64,000 nucleotides of DNA from Actinomadura graeca (GTDB taxonomy: Bacteria; Actinomycetota; Actinomycetes; Streptosporangiales; Streptosporangiaceae). The notes beneath the pieces were generated by a model. That model saw nothing but the letters and a program-made list of their open reading frames with translations, did no database searches and was not told where the DNA came from. Numbering within the stretch: the first letter of the stretch is position 1; each line of letters opens with the position of its first letter. Made by a program: the position numbers and the translations under genes. This document shows, piece by piece, positions 26,990 through 38,185 of this stretch. The DNA lies in NCBI RefSeq assembly GCF_019175365.1, contig NZ_CP059572.1, positions 620,001-684,000 on the forward strand, read 5' to 3'.

Positions 26990-28087
26990 TCAGGCGCGGC
27001 GGGCGGCCACGGCCTTGCGGTGCGCGTCGACGGCGTCCTGGAGGAAACGCGACGACTCCGCCAGCATCCCGCGCTCGCGCTCCTTGGCCAGCGCGGCGAG
27101 GCGGTGCAGCGGGACGACCGTCTGCGTGAAGCCCTGCGGCGTGTTCGAGCGGATCATCGGGATGCGGTCGTAGGCGTCGGACAGGCCGAGGTCCTGGTAG
27201 CCCCAGCGGCTCGGGACCTCCCGCAGCATCGACTCCCCGAGGTAGCGGACGGCGCCGGACACGAACGGGTCGCCGCCGGAGGCGATGACGGAGTCCCAGC
27301 CGGACAGGCGCTCCAGGACGATCGGCTCCAGCTCGTCCAGGGAGGCGGGCGAGAAGTCGAAGGGGAAGCCCTCCGGGAGGTACTCCGACCGCCACCGCGC
27401 GAGCTCGGCGTCCATGCCGGAGGTCCAGCCGTCGAGGAAGTCGCGGGCGGAACCCGTCATGCGGCCGCGGTCGCTCTGCATGTACCAGTCGAGCGTGCCC
27501 GGCTCGGCGTCGGGCGGCCCGGCGCTCGGCGGCTTCACCCGGTCGAGGCCCTCCAGGTCGAGGCCGAAGTCGTCGTGCAGCGCCCGCGCCTGCTCCGGCG
27601 TCGCCAGGACGTACACGTCGTCCTCGTCCTGCTCCTCCCCCGGCAGGGCGTAGAACATCCGCGGGTCGCCGCCGCGGGGTTCCAGATCGTCGATGCACTC
27701 CATCACGGTGAGCAGGTCGAGCCGGTCCCCGGCCTCGTGCTCGACGGCCCACCACACCGGCTCGCCGTCGCGCAGGAAGTGCAGGCTCTCCTCGCCGTCC
27801 TCGTCCTCGACCAGCTCGACGCCGGAGACCGGCACGGCGCCGCACTCCGCCGCGCTCTCCAGGACCTCCCGGTAGCCCTCCTCCAGGTTCCCGACGTCGC
27901 CGGCGGGGACCCACACGAGCAGGCCGCACTCGTCGAGGACGTCCAGGACGTCGGCCTCCTCGGGCTCGTCGTCGGGGTCGGGGGGCGGCTCGCCGAGGGC
28001 CGCCAGCGCCGCCGCTGCCTCGTCCTCGGACGCCATGCCGAGCGCCGCCAGCCGGCCCGCCAGGCTCCGGTACGTCGTGTTGACCAT
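26990..28087 (-). CDS. Uncharacterised acidic protein
   Basis: 365 residues, no family recognised. The N-terminal half is very rich in Asp/Glu (DPDDEPEEADVLDVLDECG) and has a repeated pattern of aromatic-plus-acidic segments (FLRDGEPVWWAVEHEAGD, VYVLATPEQARALHDDFGLDL). The C-terminal half is helical and less acidic. There are no membrane segments and no signal peptide. Codon use matches the neighbours, and the frame is intact. The ATG at 28087 is taken because upstream translation loses coding character. It could be a cytosolic SMI1/immunity-like or metabolic protein, but nothing visible decides. Confidence 0.7.
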   Translation of the reverse strand: MVNTTYRSLAGRLAALGMASEDEAAAALAALGEPPPDPDDEPEEADVLDVLDECGLLVWVPAGDVGNLEEGYREVLESAAECGAVPVSGVELVEDEDGEESLHFLRDGEPVWWAVEHEAGDRLDLLTVMECIDDLEPRGGDPRMFYALPGEEQDEDDVYVLATPEQARALHDDFGLDLEGLDRVKPPSAGPPDAEPGTLDWYMQSDRGRMTGSARDFLDGWTSGMDAELARWRSEYLPEGFPFDFSPASLDELEPIVLERLSGWDSVIASGGDPFVSGAVRYLGESMLREVPSRWGYQDLGLSDAYDRIPMIRSNTPQGFTQTVVPLHRLAALAKERERGMLAESSRFLQDAVDAHRKAVAARRA

Positions 28088-28122
28088 GCCCGGATCATCG
28101 CAGGCGCCGCCGACATTCCGCC

Positions 28123-28701
28123 CTAGGGGACGGCGTCGATGCCGCGCCGGGATCCGAGCCAGTGGGTGCGGTCGGCGGCGACGTAGGAGGCCCCGTCCGG
28201 CCCGTCGGGGCCGGCCCGCCACGGCCGCATGCCGAGCTGCTCGGCGACGGCCGCCGACGTGGTGTTGCCGGTGTCGATCTCGGCGGTGATGCGGTGCAGC
28301 CCGACCACCTCGAACGCGTACCCGAGCACCGCGCGGGACGCCTCGACGGCCAGGCCCTGGCCCCACCGGTCCGGCTCCAGGCTGTAGAGGATCTCGACGT
28401 CCACGGCGCTGTGCACCGGGCCGTCGTGGCGGCGGAGCCCGGCCACCCCGACCAGCGGGCCGCCGCGCGGGTCGGCGCCGCCCCGCGGGCCCGGCCGCAG
28501 CCCCCACAGCCCGTAGCCCTCGATCGCGAAGTCGCGCTGGCTGGCCGCGATGATCTCGGTGACCTGGACGGGCGAGATCACCTTGTCGTCGAACAGGTGG
28601 CGCCGGACGAGCGGGCCCGTCCAGTGCGCCAGCAGGGCGCGATGGTCGCCCATGCTCACCGGGTGCAGCGCGAGCCGCCCGGTCCGCAGCACCTCACTCA
28701 T
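28123..28701 (-). CDS. GNAT-family N-acetyltransferase (RimJ/RimL type)
   Basis: 192 residues. Opening LRTGRLALHPVSMGDHRALLAHW and the acetyl-CoA region WGQGLAVEASRAVLGYAFEVVGLHRITAEIDTGNTTSAAVAEQLGM are typical of the RimJ/RimL subgroup that modifies ribosomal proteins or small molecules. Its start overlaps the end of the upstream CMD-family gene by eight bases, so the two form an operon. The acceptor is unknown. Confidence 0.88.
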   Translation of the reverse strand: MSEVLRTGRLALHPVSMGDHRALLAHWTGPLVRRHLFDDKVISPVQVTEIIAASQRDFAIEGYGLWGLRPGPRGGADPRGGPLVGVAGLRRHDGPVHSAVDVEILYSLEPDRWGQGLAVEASRAVLGYAFEVVGLHRITAEIDTGNTTSAAVAEQLGMRPWRAGPDGPDGASYVAADRTHWLGSRRGIDAVP

Positions 28702-29407
28702 GGTCCTCCTCCGGTGGCCAGTCCGGCGCGGGCTCGCCGTCGGGCACGCCCACCCGGAACACGCGGAGCTGCAGCGCCAGCGTCGAGTAATACCCGACGA
28801 GCGTGACCAGCTCGACGACGGCCGACCTGCCGAGCGTCGCGACCGCCTCGGTGAACACCGCGTCGCCGAGGTCACGGTCGGCCACCAGCTGCCGCACCGC
28901 CTCGTACACCACCCGCTCGCGGACGTCGGCGAACATCGGCGCGCGGCCCTCGCGCAGCGCGCGCAGCTCGTCCTCCTCCAGGCCGGCGCCGCGGCCGACC
29001 CGCTCGTGCGCGTACCACTCGAAGTCCGAGCGCAGGTACGCGGCGACGACCAGCGTCGCGATCTCCCGTTCCCGCCCGGTGAACGAGGTGCGGAACCGCA
29101 GCGCCGCCCCGAGGTCCTGGAGCGGCAGGCCGACGGCGGGGCTGTAGAGCATCGCGTTGAAGGGGCCGAGAAGGCGCCCCGCGTCGTCGACGGAACGGAA
29201 CGGCGGGTGCGGCGGGGCGTCGTCGGGCCCGGAGGCCCGGGCCGCGTCGGCACGGGGACCGCCGGTCACCGCCTCGTAGACGGCGCGCTGCTCGTCGCCC
29301 AGCGAACCGGGGAACAGCAGGGGGAGACGGATCGCGAATGGTTCGCGTTTCCGTCGGACTCCGGCGTGTCGGTCATTGACATGTTCACCGTTCGCGGGGT
29401 CGATCAC
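28694..29407 (-). CDS. Carboxymuconolactone decarboxylase (CMD)/AhpD-like family protein
   Basis: 237 residues. CMD-fold features: REREIATLVVAAYLRSDFEWYAHERVGRGAGLEEDELRALREGR, with the E-W-x-x-H motif but without the CxxC pair of peroxidase-type AhpD, so a redox function is unlikely and a decarboxylase or lyase role more plausible. The GTG start at 29407 has no Shine-Dalgarno but has a well-placed TAGCGT box. Translationally linked to the GNAT gene that follows. Confidence 0.8.
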   Translation of the reverse strand: MIDPANGEHVNDRHAGVRRKREPFAIRLPLLFPGSLGDEQRAVYEAVTGGPRADAARASGPDDAPPHPPFRSVDDAGRLLGPFNAMLYSPAVGLPLQDLGAALRFRTSFTGREREIATLVVAAYLRSDFEWYAHERVGRGAGLEEDELRALREGRAPMFADVRERVVYEAVRQLVADRDLGDAVFTEAVATLGRSAVVELVTLVGYYSTLALQLRVFRVGVPDGEPAPDWPPEEDHE

Positions 29408-29414
29408 TTACCGC

Positions 29415-29420
29415 ACGCTA
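29415..29420 (-). promoter_or_regulatory. -10 box of a predicted leaderless mRNA (CMD-family gene)
   Basis: TAGCGT on the minus strand, seven bases before the GTG at 29407; same geometry as the other leaderless starts in the window. Confidence 0.45.
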
Positions 29421-29525
29421 GGCCGTCGGAGCGGCCGCCTCAACCCCCGTCCGGAATGTGAAACCCCGTGCGCACGATGACGTAGCGGTGGCGTGACACC
29501 CGGGCGGCGCTGGGAGGATGTCCCG

Positions 29526-30311
29526 GTGACCGGCATCTATGACGATCCCTGGGCGTACGAGCTGGCGTGCTCGTTCCGCGACGTGCCCGCCGAGGCCGGC
29601 GTCCTGCTCGGCTGGTGCGCCGAGCACCGTCCCGAGGGCGCGGGCCCCGCCCGGACGGTGCTGGAACTGGCCGCCGGGCCGGCCGAGCACGCCCGCGAGC
29701 TCGCCCGCCGCGGCCTCGCCGCGACCGCCCTCGACCTGAACCCGGCGATGTGCGCCTACGCCGCCGCCGAGGCCGCGCGCGCCGGTGTCGCACTGGAGGT
29801 CGTCCAGGACGACATGACCCTGTTCGACCTGGGGCGCCGCTTCGACCTCGTGGTGACCATGCTCGACTCCACGTCCCACCTGATGACCCTGGACGCGTTC
29901 GTCGCGCACCTGCGGCGGGTCGCTGCGCACCTGTCCCCCGGCGGGCTCTACGTCGTGGAGATGTCGCACCCGCGCGACCGGCTCGGCGACGACCCGAGCG
30001 TGAGCACCGGCTGGACGGTCGAGCGCGGCGGCGTCCGGGCGACCGTCCGGTGGGGCGAGCCCGCCGACCGGCTCGACCCGGTCACCCAGATCGCCGACGA
30101 CCACGTCACGGTCGCGATCGACGACGGCAGGGTGATCCACGACGTCGTCCCCTACCGATTCTGGACGGCCACCGAGCTGGACGCGGCGATCCGCCTCGCC
30201 GGCGGGCTCGCCGTCGCGGGCCGGTACGGCGACTTCGGGGCCGGGGCGGACGCCGTGCCGCTCACCGACCCCGACGCGTGGCGCATGATCACCGTCCTGC
30301 GCCCCGGCTGA
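29526..30311 (+). CDS. Class I SAM-dependent methyltransferase
   Basis: 261 residues. Motif I is VLELAAGPAEHARELARRG, followed by ALDLNPAMCAYA (motif II acidic residue), VVQDDMTLFDL and FDLVVTMLDSTSHL (motif IV region). Small-molecule methyltransferase of the Methyltransf_25 type; the substrate is unknown. The GTG at 29526 has GGGAGGA seven bases upstream. The stop codon abuts the glyA stop on the other strand with no gap, so no separate terminator exists between them. Confidence 0.85.
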   Translation: MTGIYDDPWAYELACSFRDVPAEAGVLLGWCAEHRPEGAGPARTVLELAAGPAEHARELARRGLAATALDLNPAMCAYAAAEAARAGVALEVVQDDMTLFDLGRRFDLVVTMLDSTSHLMTLDAFVAHLRRVAAHLSPGGLYVVEMSHPRDRLGDDPSVSTGWTVERGGVRATVRWGEPADRLDPVTQIADDHVTVAIDDGRVIHDVVPYRFWTATELDAAIRLAGGLAVAGRYGDFGAGADAVPLTDPDAWRMITVLRPG

Positions 30312-31583
30312 TCAGGGCGCGGGCGCCCAGCCGGGGATCGGGTAGGCCGCGAGCATCTCGCGGACCTCCCCGGCGACCCGCTCCACGACCGTGTCGTCCT
30401 GCTTGGCGGTGGCCAGGACGACCTCGTCGATCCACGCGGCGACGCGCGGCATGTGCTCCTCGGCCAGCCCGCGGGTGGTGATCGCGGCGGTGCCGAGCCT
30501 CAGCCCGGACGGGTCGAACGGCTTGCGCGGGTCGAACGGGACGGCGTTGTAGTTCAGCTCGATCCCGGCCCGGTCGAGGGCCTGCGCGGCGGGCTTGCCC
30601 GCGACGCCCTTGTTCGTGAGGTCGATGAGGATGAGGTGGTTGTCGGTGCCGCCGGAGACCAGGTCGTAGCCGCGGTCCAGCAGCTCCGCCGCCAGGGCCG
30701 CGGCGTTGGCGACGATCTGCCGCGCGTAGCCCGCGAACTCCGGCCGGGCGGCCTCCTTCAGCGCGACCGCGATGGCGGCGGTGGTGTGGTCGTGCGGGCC
30801 GCCCTGCAGGCCGGGGAAGACCGCCTTGTCGATCGCCTTGGCGTGCTCCGTCGTCGACAGGATCATCGCGCCGCGCGGGCCGCGCAGCGTCTTGTGCGTC
30901 GTGGTGGTGATCACCTCGGCGTGGCCCACCGGGGAGGGGTGGGCGCCGCCCGCGATCAGGCCGGCGATGTGCGCGACGTCGGCGGCCAGCACCGCCCCGG
31001 CCTCCCGGGCGATCTCGGCGAAGGCCGGGAAGTCGATCGTGCGCGGGACGGCGGTGCCGCCGCACCAGATGACCTTCGGCCGCTCCTTGAGCGCGAGGTC
31101 GCGGACCTGGTCCATGTCGACCCGCCCGGTGTCGGGACGCACGTCGTACCGCACGGGCCGGAACCACTTGCCGGTGACCGACACCGACCAGCCGTGCGTG
31201 AGGTGGCCGCCCATCGGCAGCGACAGCCCCATCACCGGGTCGCCCGGCTCCAGGAACGCCAGGTACACCGCGAGGTTGGCGGGCGAGCCGGAGTACGGCT
31301 GGACGTTGGCGTGCTCGGCGCCGAACAGGCCCTTGGCGCGCTCGACCGCCAGCAGCTCGATCGGGTCGATGTTCTGCTGGCCCTCGTAGTAGCGCTTGCC
31401 CGCGTAGCCCTCGGAGTACTTGTTGGTCAGGACCGTGCCGGTGGCCTCCAGCACGGCGGGCGAGACGTAGTTCTCCGAGGCGATGAGCCTGATCTTCTCG
31501 AACTGCCTGCGGGCCTCCGCCTCGACCAGTCCGGCGATCTCGGGGTCCTGGTCCCTCAGGTGGGGAACGGCCGGGTCGTGCAT
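30312..31583 (-). CDS. glyA: Serine hydroxymethyltransferase
   Basis: 423-residue PLP enzyme converting serine and tetrahydrofolate to glycine and methylene-THF. Family blocks: RLIASENYVSPAVLEATG, NKYSEGYAGKRYYEGQQNID, the PLP-lysine motif TTTTHKTLRGPRG, and NAVPFDPRKPFDPSGLRLGT. The ATG at 31583 has GGAGG ten bases upstream. Expression is probably controlled by the ZTP riboswitch in its ~135-nt leader. Paralogues are common in actinobacteria, but this one shows all active-site residues. Confidence 0.97.
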   Translation of the reverse strand: MHDPAVPHLRDQDPEIAGLVEAEARRQFEKIRLIASENYVSPAVLEATGTVLTNKYSEGYAGKRYYEGQQNIDPIELLAVERAKGLFGAEHANVQPYSGSPANLAVYLAFLEPGDPVMGLSLPMGGHLTHGWSVSVTGKWFRPVRYDVRPDTGRVDMDQVRDLALKERPKVIWCGGTAVPRTIDFPAFAEIAREAGAVLAADVAHIAGLIAGGAHPSPVGHAEVITTTTHKTLRGPRGAMILSTTEHAKAIDKAVFPGLQGGPHDHTTAAIAVALKEAARPEFAGYARQIVANAAALAAELLDRGYDLVSGGTDNHLILIDLTNKGVAGKPAAQALDRAGIELNYNAVPFDPRKPFDPSGLRLGTAAITTRGLAEEHMPRVAAWIDEVVLATAKQDDTVVERVAGEVREMLAAYPIPGWAPAP

Positions 31584-31639
31584 GACTGCCTCCGCGCTGT
31601 TCGCGCCGGGCTCGCCTCGGGCGCCCCGGCATTGGGGAC

Positions 31640-31722
31640 CCGTACACCCAGGCGCGCGGTGTGCGGACTCGGTTTCGCTTCCCGGTGGTTGTCTCCACCT
31701 TGACTGCGCCAGTCGCGTTCGC
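31640..31722 (-). ncRNA. ZTP (pfl) riboswitch upstream of glyA
   Basis: On the minus strand the leader contains the conserved pfl elements in order: GCGACTGGCG (31716-31707), a GGTGG/CCACC hairpin running directly into CCACCGGGAAGC, and, after a variable spacer, CCGCGCGCCTGGG (31659-31647), which forms the pseudoknot half. This matches the ZTP/ZMP-sensing riboswitch, which is known upstream of glyA and other folate/purine genes. A following CCCC-N5-GGGG hairpin (about 31624-31637) may be part of the expression platform. Confidence 0.82.
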
Positions 31723-31725
31723 CTC

Positions 31726-31731
31726 ATCATA
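31726..31731 (-). promoter_or_regulatory. -10 box of the glyA riboswitch transcript
   Basis: TATGAT on the minus strand, placed so that transcription would start about seven bases later, just ahead of the riboswitch aptamer. Confidence 0.55.
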
Positions 31732-31801
31732 GCGATCCGGGCCCGCCGGACGCCCGCGTCCGCGCCGGGAGGGACACGGCGCACGGCCCCTGACACGACA
31801 A

Positions 31802-31830
31802 GCGCATGGCCCCCGGCGGGGGCCATGCGC
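31802..31830 (-). terminator. Terminator hairpin after rbpA
   Basis: Thirteen-base perfect stem (GCGCATGGCCCCC and complement) with a three-base loop, 18 bases beyond the rbpA stop. No T-tract. Confidence 0.75.
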
Positions 31831-31847
31831 GTGGAGTGCGGAGCCGG

Positions 31848-32222
31848 TCAGCTGCGGCCCGCGGCCTCCAGGGCCTTCTTCACGGCGGCGCGCTTCTGGC
31901 GGAGCTTGGCCAGCGCTTCTTCGAGGATGGCCTCGCCGTCCTCGTCGCTGCGGCGCTCCTTCACATACGCCAGGTGCGTCTTGTAAGGCTCGGTCTTCGG
32001 CGGCGCCGGCGGGTTCTCCGAGTCCTGGCCCGCGGGGAACCCGCAGCGGGGGCAGTCCCACGTCTCGGGGACCGCGACGTCGGTCGCGAAGCTGGGACGG
32101 GTCTCGTGCCGGTTGGCGCAGTAGAAGGTCACCCAGACGCGGGGGGCGGCGTCGCCGCGCTCCGCCTCTCCCATCGGACCGGCCCCGACACGGCTGCCCC
32201 GAATCGCGTTGCCACTACCCAC
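31848..32222 (-). CDS. rbpA: RNA polymerase-binding protein RbpA
   Basis: 124 residues, an actinobacteria-specific RNA polymerase partner that stabilises the open complex with the housekeeping sigma factor. The N-terminal tail MGSGNAIRGSRVGAGPMGEAERG, the zinc-binding core (YCANRHE and DCPRCGF), and the basic-linker/sigma-interaction part YKTHLAYVKERRSDEDG are all intact. The GTG start at 32222 has GAGGAG upstream. It lies downstream of secG in the gap-pgk-tpiA-secG-rbpA order common to actinobacteria. Confidence 0.97.
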   Translation of the reverse strand: MGSGNAIRGSRVGAGPMGEAERGDAAPRVWVTFYCANRHETRPSFATDVAVPETWDCPRCGFPAGQDSENPPAPPKTEPYKTHLAYVKERRSDEDGEAILEEALAKLRQKRAAVKKALEAAGRS

Positions 32223-32303
32223 GGACTACTCCTCGCTCATTTTGCCCATGCCGCCCGTGACCTCCGAGGGCGGCGCGGCGCTCGTACATATGGAACAGGG
32301 GGC

Positions 32304-32546
32304 TCAGCCGACGCCCTTGTGCTTGAACAGCAGCCCGAGAACGATGATCGAGGCGAACCAGATGACACCGGTGCCGACGGTCAGCCGGTCGAGGTTGCGC
32401 TCCACCACCGACGATCCGCCCAGCGACGACGAGATGCCGCCCCCGAACATGTCGGACAGGCCGCCGCCCTTGCCCTTGTGCATCAGGACGAAGGTCACCA
32501 TCAGCAGACTCGTGACGATGAGCACGATAGAGGTTGCGATGATCAC
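32304..32546 (-). CDS. secG: Preprotein translocase subunit SecG
   Basis: 80 residues with two hydrophobic helices (about 2-22 and 57-74) flanking the cytoplasmic loop HKGKGGGLSDMFGGG, the SecG signature. Accessory subunit of the SecYEG channel. It is located between tpiA and rbpA, as in most actinobacteria. It is 169 bases from tpiA, so it may be read from the glycolytic operon or from its own promoter; nothing distinctive is seen in that gap. Confidence 0.95.
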   Translation of the reverse strand: MIIATSIVLIVTSLLMVTFVLMHKGKGGGLSDMFGGGISSSLGGSSVVERNLDRLTVGTGVIWFASIIVLGLLFKHKGVG

Positions 32547-32715
32547 AGTTCTTCAGCGCCTTCTCTGGCCAGACCCGCGCGGGGCGGGGCTTGTCTGTCG
32601 TTCAAGGACGGAGGGTCGAGCCGGGCGGGTTTACCCGTCAGCTACGAAGGGTACGTCGAAGTCTCTCCTGGTACGGCAGGAACTCCCATGTCACGCAGAA
32701 TTGATCAGTTTGTGA

Positions 32716-33510
32716 TCAGACGGGAAGATCACGGTACCGGCAGATCTTGACGAACTCACCCGGGTCGAGGCTGGCACCACCGACCAAGGCGCCGTCCACA
32801 TCGGACTGCGCCATGATCCCGGCGATGTTGTTCCCCTTGACCGAGCCGCCGTACAGGATACGCGCCTGGTCGGCCACTCCGCCGTCGTAGAGCTCGGCGA
32901 TTCGCGTCCGGATGGCGCCACAGACCTCCTGGGCGTCCTTCGGCGTGGCGACCTCGCCCGTCCCGATCGCCCAGACCGGCTCGTAGGCGATCACGGTGCG
33001 GCGGACCTGCTCGGCGGTGAGCTTGTCCAGCCCGCCGTCGACCTGGCCGAGCACGTGCGGGACCTGCCCGCCGGCCTTGCGGACGTCGAGCCCCTCCCCC
33101 ACGCACAGGATCGGGGTGATGTCGGCGGCGAGCGCGGCGCGGGCCTTGGCGTTGACGAGCGCGTCGTCCTCGGCGTGGTACTGGCGGCGCTCGGAGTGCC
33201 CGACGACGGCGTAGGAGCAGCCGAGCTTGGCCAGCATCGACGCGGCGACCTCGCCGGTGTAGGCGCCCGAGGCGTGCTGCGAGACGTCCTGCGCGCCGTA
33301 CTGGATCGCGTAGCGGTCGGCCTCGATCACCGTCTGGACGGAGCGGAGGGCGGTGAACGGCGGCAGCACGACCACGTCGACGGCGTCGTAGTCGGCCTCC
33401 TTGAGGGCGAACGCCATCTTCTGGACGAGCAGGATCGCGTCCAGGTGGTTGTTGTTCATCTTCCAGTTCCCGGCCATGAGCGGCTTGCGGGACGGGGTGA
33501 CGGGGGCCAT
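32716..33510 (-). CDS. tpiA: Triosephosphate isomerase
   Basis: 264 residues. Catalytic Lys in GNWKMN, His in VVGHSERR, Glu in [11 protein letters not shown] and the phosphate loop [11 protein letters not shown]. It interconverts dihydroxyacetone phosphate and glyceraldehyde-3-phosphate. Three bases separate the pgk stop from its start, so both are in one operon. Confidence 0.97.
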   Translation of the reverse strand: MAPVTPSRKPLMAGNWKMNNNHLDAILLVQKMAFALKEADYDAVDVVVLPPFTALRSVQTVIEADRYAIQYGAQDVSQHASGAYTGEVAASMLAKLGCSYAVVGHSERRQYHAEDDALVNAKARAALAADITPILCVGEGLDVRKAGGQVPHVLGQVDGGLDKLTAEQVRRTVIAYEPVWAIGTGEVATPKDAQEVCGAIRTRIAELYDGGVADQARILYGGSVKGNNIAGIMAQSDVDGALVGGASLDPGEFVKICRYRDLPV

Positions 33511-33513
33511 CGG

Positions 33514-34701
<1,188 letters not shown>

Positions 34702-34774
34702 CGGGATGCGTTGTCCTTCCGGATACGGCCGCGCCGTGGCCGCCCGGAGGCGTGGCCACGGCGCGGTCAGCGGG

Positions 34775-36114
<1,340 letters not shown>

Positions 36115-37095
36115 TCAGGGGGCCAGCATGTCGGCGGTCAGGTTCGCCTCGGTGCCGGGGATGCCCTGGTCACCGGCCCGCTTGTCGGCCATGGCGAGCA
36201 GCCGCCGGATCCGGCCGGCGATGGCGTCCTTGGTGAGCGGCGGGTCGGCGAGCTGGCCGAGCTCCTCCAGCGACGCCTGCTTGTGCTCCAGCCGGAGCCG
36301 GCCCGCGTTCACCAGGTGCTCGGGCGCGTCGTCGCCGAGGATCTCCAGCGCGCGGGCGACCCGCGCGCCCGCCGCGACCGCCGCGCGCGCCGAGCGGCGC
36401 AGGTTCGCGTCGTCGAAGTTGGCGAGCCGGTTCGCGGTCGCCCGGACCTCGCGGCGCATCCGCCGCTCCTCCCAGGCCAGCACGCTGTCGTGCGCGCCGA
36501 GCCGGGTGAGCAGCGCGCTGATCGCGTCGCCGTCGCGGACCACGACCCGGTCGACGCCGCGGACCTCCCGCGCCTTGGCGTGGATCTTCAGCCGGCGGGC
36601 CGCGCCGACCAGCGCGAGCGCCGCCTCCGGCCCCGGGCACGTCACCTCCAGCGACATCGACCGGCCCGGCTCGGTGAGCGAGCCGTGCGCGAGGAACGCC
36701 CCGCGCCAGGCCGACTCGGCGTCGCAGGCCGCCCCCGCGACCACGTGCCGGGGAAGCCCGCGGACGGGACGGCCGTTGTTGTCGATGAGCCCGGTCTGCC
36801 GCGCGAGGGACTCACCGTCGCGGAACACCCGGACGACGTAGCGGTTGCCCTTGCGCAGCCCGCTCGGCGCGAGCACCACCACCTCCGAGGTGTGCCCGAA
36901 CACCTCCGCGATGTCCTTGATGAGCCGTCGCGCCGCCACCCCGGTGTCGATCTCGGCCTCGATCACGATGCGCCCGCTGACCAGGTGCAGACCCCCCGCG
37001 AAACGCAGCAGCGTCGAGACCTCGGCCTTGCGGCAGCACGGCTTCAGCACCGTGAGCCTGCTCAGCTCGTCTTTGACCACACCGGTCATCGCCAT
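36115..37095 (-). CDS. whiA: Sporulation/cell-division regulator WhiA
   Basis: 326 residues: an N-terminal LAGLIDADG-like homing-endonuclease fold ([20 protein letters not shown], then [15 protein letters not shown]) and a C-terminal HTH ([29 protein letters not shown]). WhiA activates sporulation-septation genes in Streptomyces and is conserved in actinobacteria next to yvcK and rapZ. The N-terminus [14 protein letters not shown] matches the family; ATG at residue 3 is an alternative start. Last gene of the uvrC-rapZ-yvcK-whiA run. Confidence 0.96.
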   Translation of the reverse strand: MAMTGVVKDELSRLTVLKPCCRKAEVSTLLRFAGGLHLVSGRIVIEAEIDTGVAARRLIKDIAEVFGHTSEVVVLAPSGLRKGNRYVVRVFRDGESLARQTGLIDNNGRPVRGLPRHVVAGAACDAESAWRGAFLAHGSLTEPGRSMSLEVTCPGPEAALALVGAARRLKIHAKAREVRGVDRVVVRDGDAISALLTRLGAHDSVLAWEERRMRREVRATANRLANFDDANLRRSARAAVAAGARVARALEILGDDAPEHLVNAGRLRLEHKQASLEELGQLADPPLTKDAIAGRIRRLLAMADKRAGDQGIPGTEANLTADMLAP

Positions 37096-37155
37096 AGATG
37101 AACCCTCCCCCTATCGGACTTCCAGCAGTCTCGCCGATGACGGCCCGGCCGGACG

Positions 37156-38133
37156 TCACTCACTGAATATCTGTACGAAGGCTTGGGCCAGGCGGGCGGG
37201 ATCATGACGCGGTGAGCCGTCGTCGGCGGCGACCTCGGCGAGCACGAGTCGCCCGCCGAGTTCCTGGACGGCCTTGTCGAGGGCGCCCGGGTCGTCGACC
37301 ACGCCGGAGTCGGCGATGACGACGTCGACGCCGAGGCCGGGCGCGTGGGCCTGGAGGACCTCCAGATGGGTCTGCGGGGAGAAGTCGTCGGTCTCGCCGG
37401 GCTGCGGCGCGAGGTTCAGCGCGACGACGCGGCGGGCGCGGGCCGAAGTGAGCGCGCGGGCGAGCGCGGGCACCTTCAGGTGCGGCAGGACGCTGGTGAA
37501 CCACGATCCCGGGCCGAACACGATCCAGTCGGCGTCCTCGACGGCGGCGATCGTCTCCGGGCAGGCGGGCGGGTCGGCGGGGACCAGCGACACGCCGAGG
37601 ACGGTCCCGGGCGTCCGCGCGCAGGCCACCTGCCCCTTGACGTGGGTGATCTCGTCCGGGCACGCCGGGTCGGCGCCCCGCACCTCGGCGACGATGTCCA
37701 TCGGGACGGCCGCCATCGGCAGCACCCGGCCGTGCGCGCCGAGCAGCCGGCCCACCCAGTCCAGCCCCGCGACGGTCGAGCCGGACGGCGAGCCGCCGGG
37801 CTCCCCGCCGCCGAACAGCTCCCACAACGCGACGATCAGCAGGTTCCCGACGGCGTGGCCGCGCAGGTCGCCCTCGCTGCGGAACCGGTGCTGCACGACG
37901 TCCCGCCAGGTCTGCCCCCACTCGTCGTCCCCGCACAGCGCGGCCAGCGCCATCCGCAGGTCCCCGGGCGGCAGCACTCCGAGCTCGCGGCGCAGCCGGC
38001 CGCTGGAACCTCCGTCGTCGGCGACCGTGACGACCGCGGTCAGCCGGTCGGTGACGCGACGGAGCGCCGACAGCGAGGCGTACAGGCCGTGGCCCCCGCC
38101 GAGCGCGACGACCTTGGGGCCGAGGGGCTTCAC
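37156..38133 (-). CDS. YvcK/CofD-like family protein (gluconeogenesis/cell-shape factor)
   Basis: 325 residues. Rossmann-type opening VVALGGGHGLYASLSAL, then VVTVADDGGSSGRLRRELGVLPPGDLRMALAAL, the family signature. YvcK binds UDP-sugars and is needed for growth on gluconeogenic carbon in Bacillus and Mycobacterium. GTG start at 38133. It sits between rapZ (52-base gap) and whiA (60-base gap), a near-universal Gram-positive arrangement. Confidence 0.93.
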   Translation of the reverse strand: MKPLGPKVVALGGGHGLYASLSALRRVTDRLTAVVTVADDGGSSGRLRRELGVLPPGDLRMALAALCGDDEWGQTWRDVVQHRFRSEGDLRGHAVGNLLIVALWELFGGGEPGGSPSGSTVAGLDWVGRLLGAHGRVLPMAAVPMDIVAEVRGADPACPDEITHVKGQVACARTPGTVLGVSLVPADPPACPETIAAVEDADWIVFGPGSWFTSVLPHLKVPALARALTSARARRVVALNLAPQPGETDDFSPQTHLEVLQAHAPGLGVDVVIADSGVVDDPGALDKAVQELGGRLVLAEVAADDGSPRHDPARLAQAFVQIFSE

Positions 38134-38185
38134 CGTGCCGCTTCTCTCCTCGTCCGGGACCCGGGCCGGGTCTCAGCCACGGATC

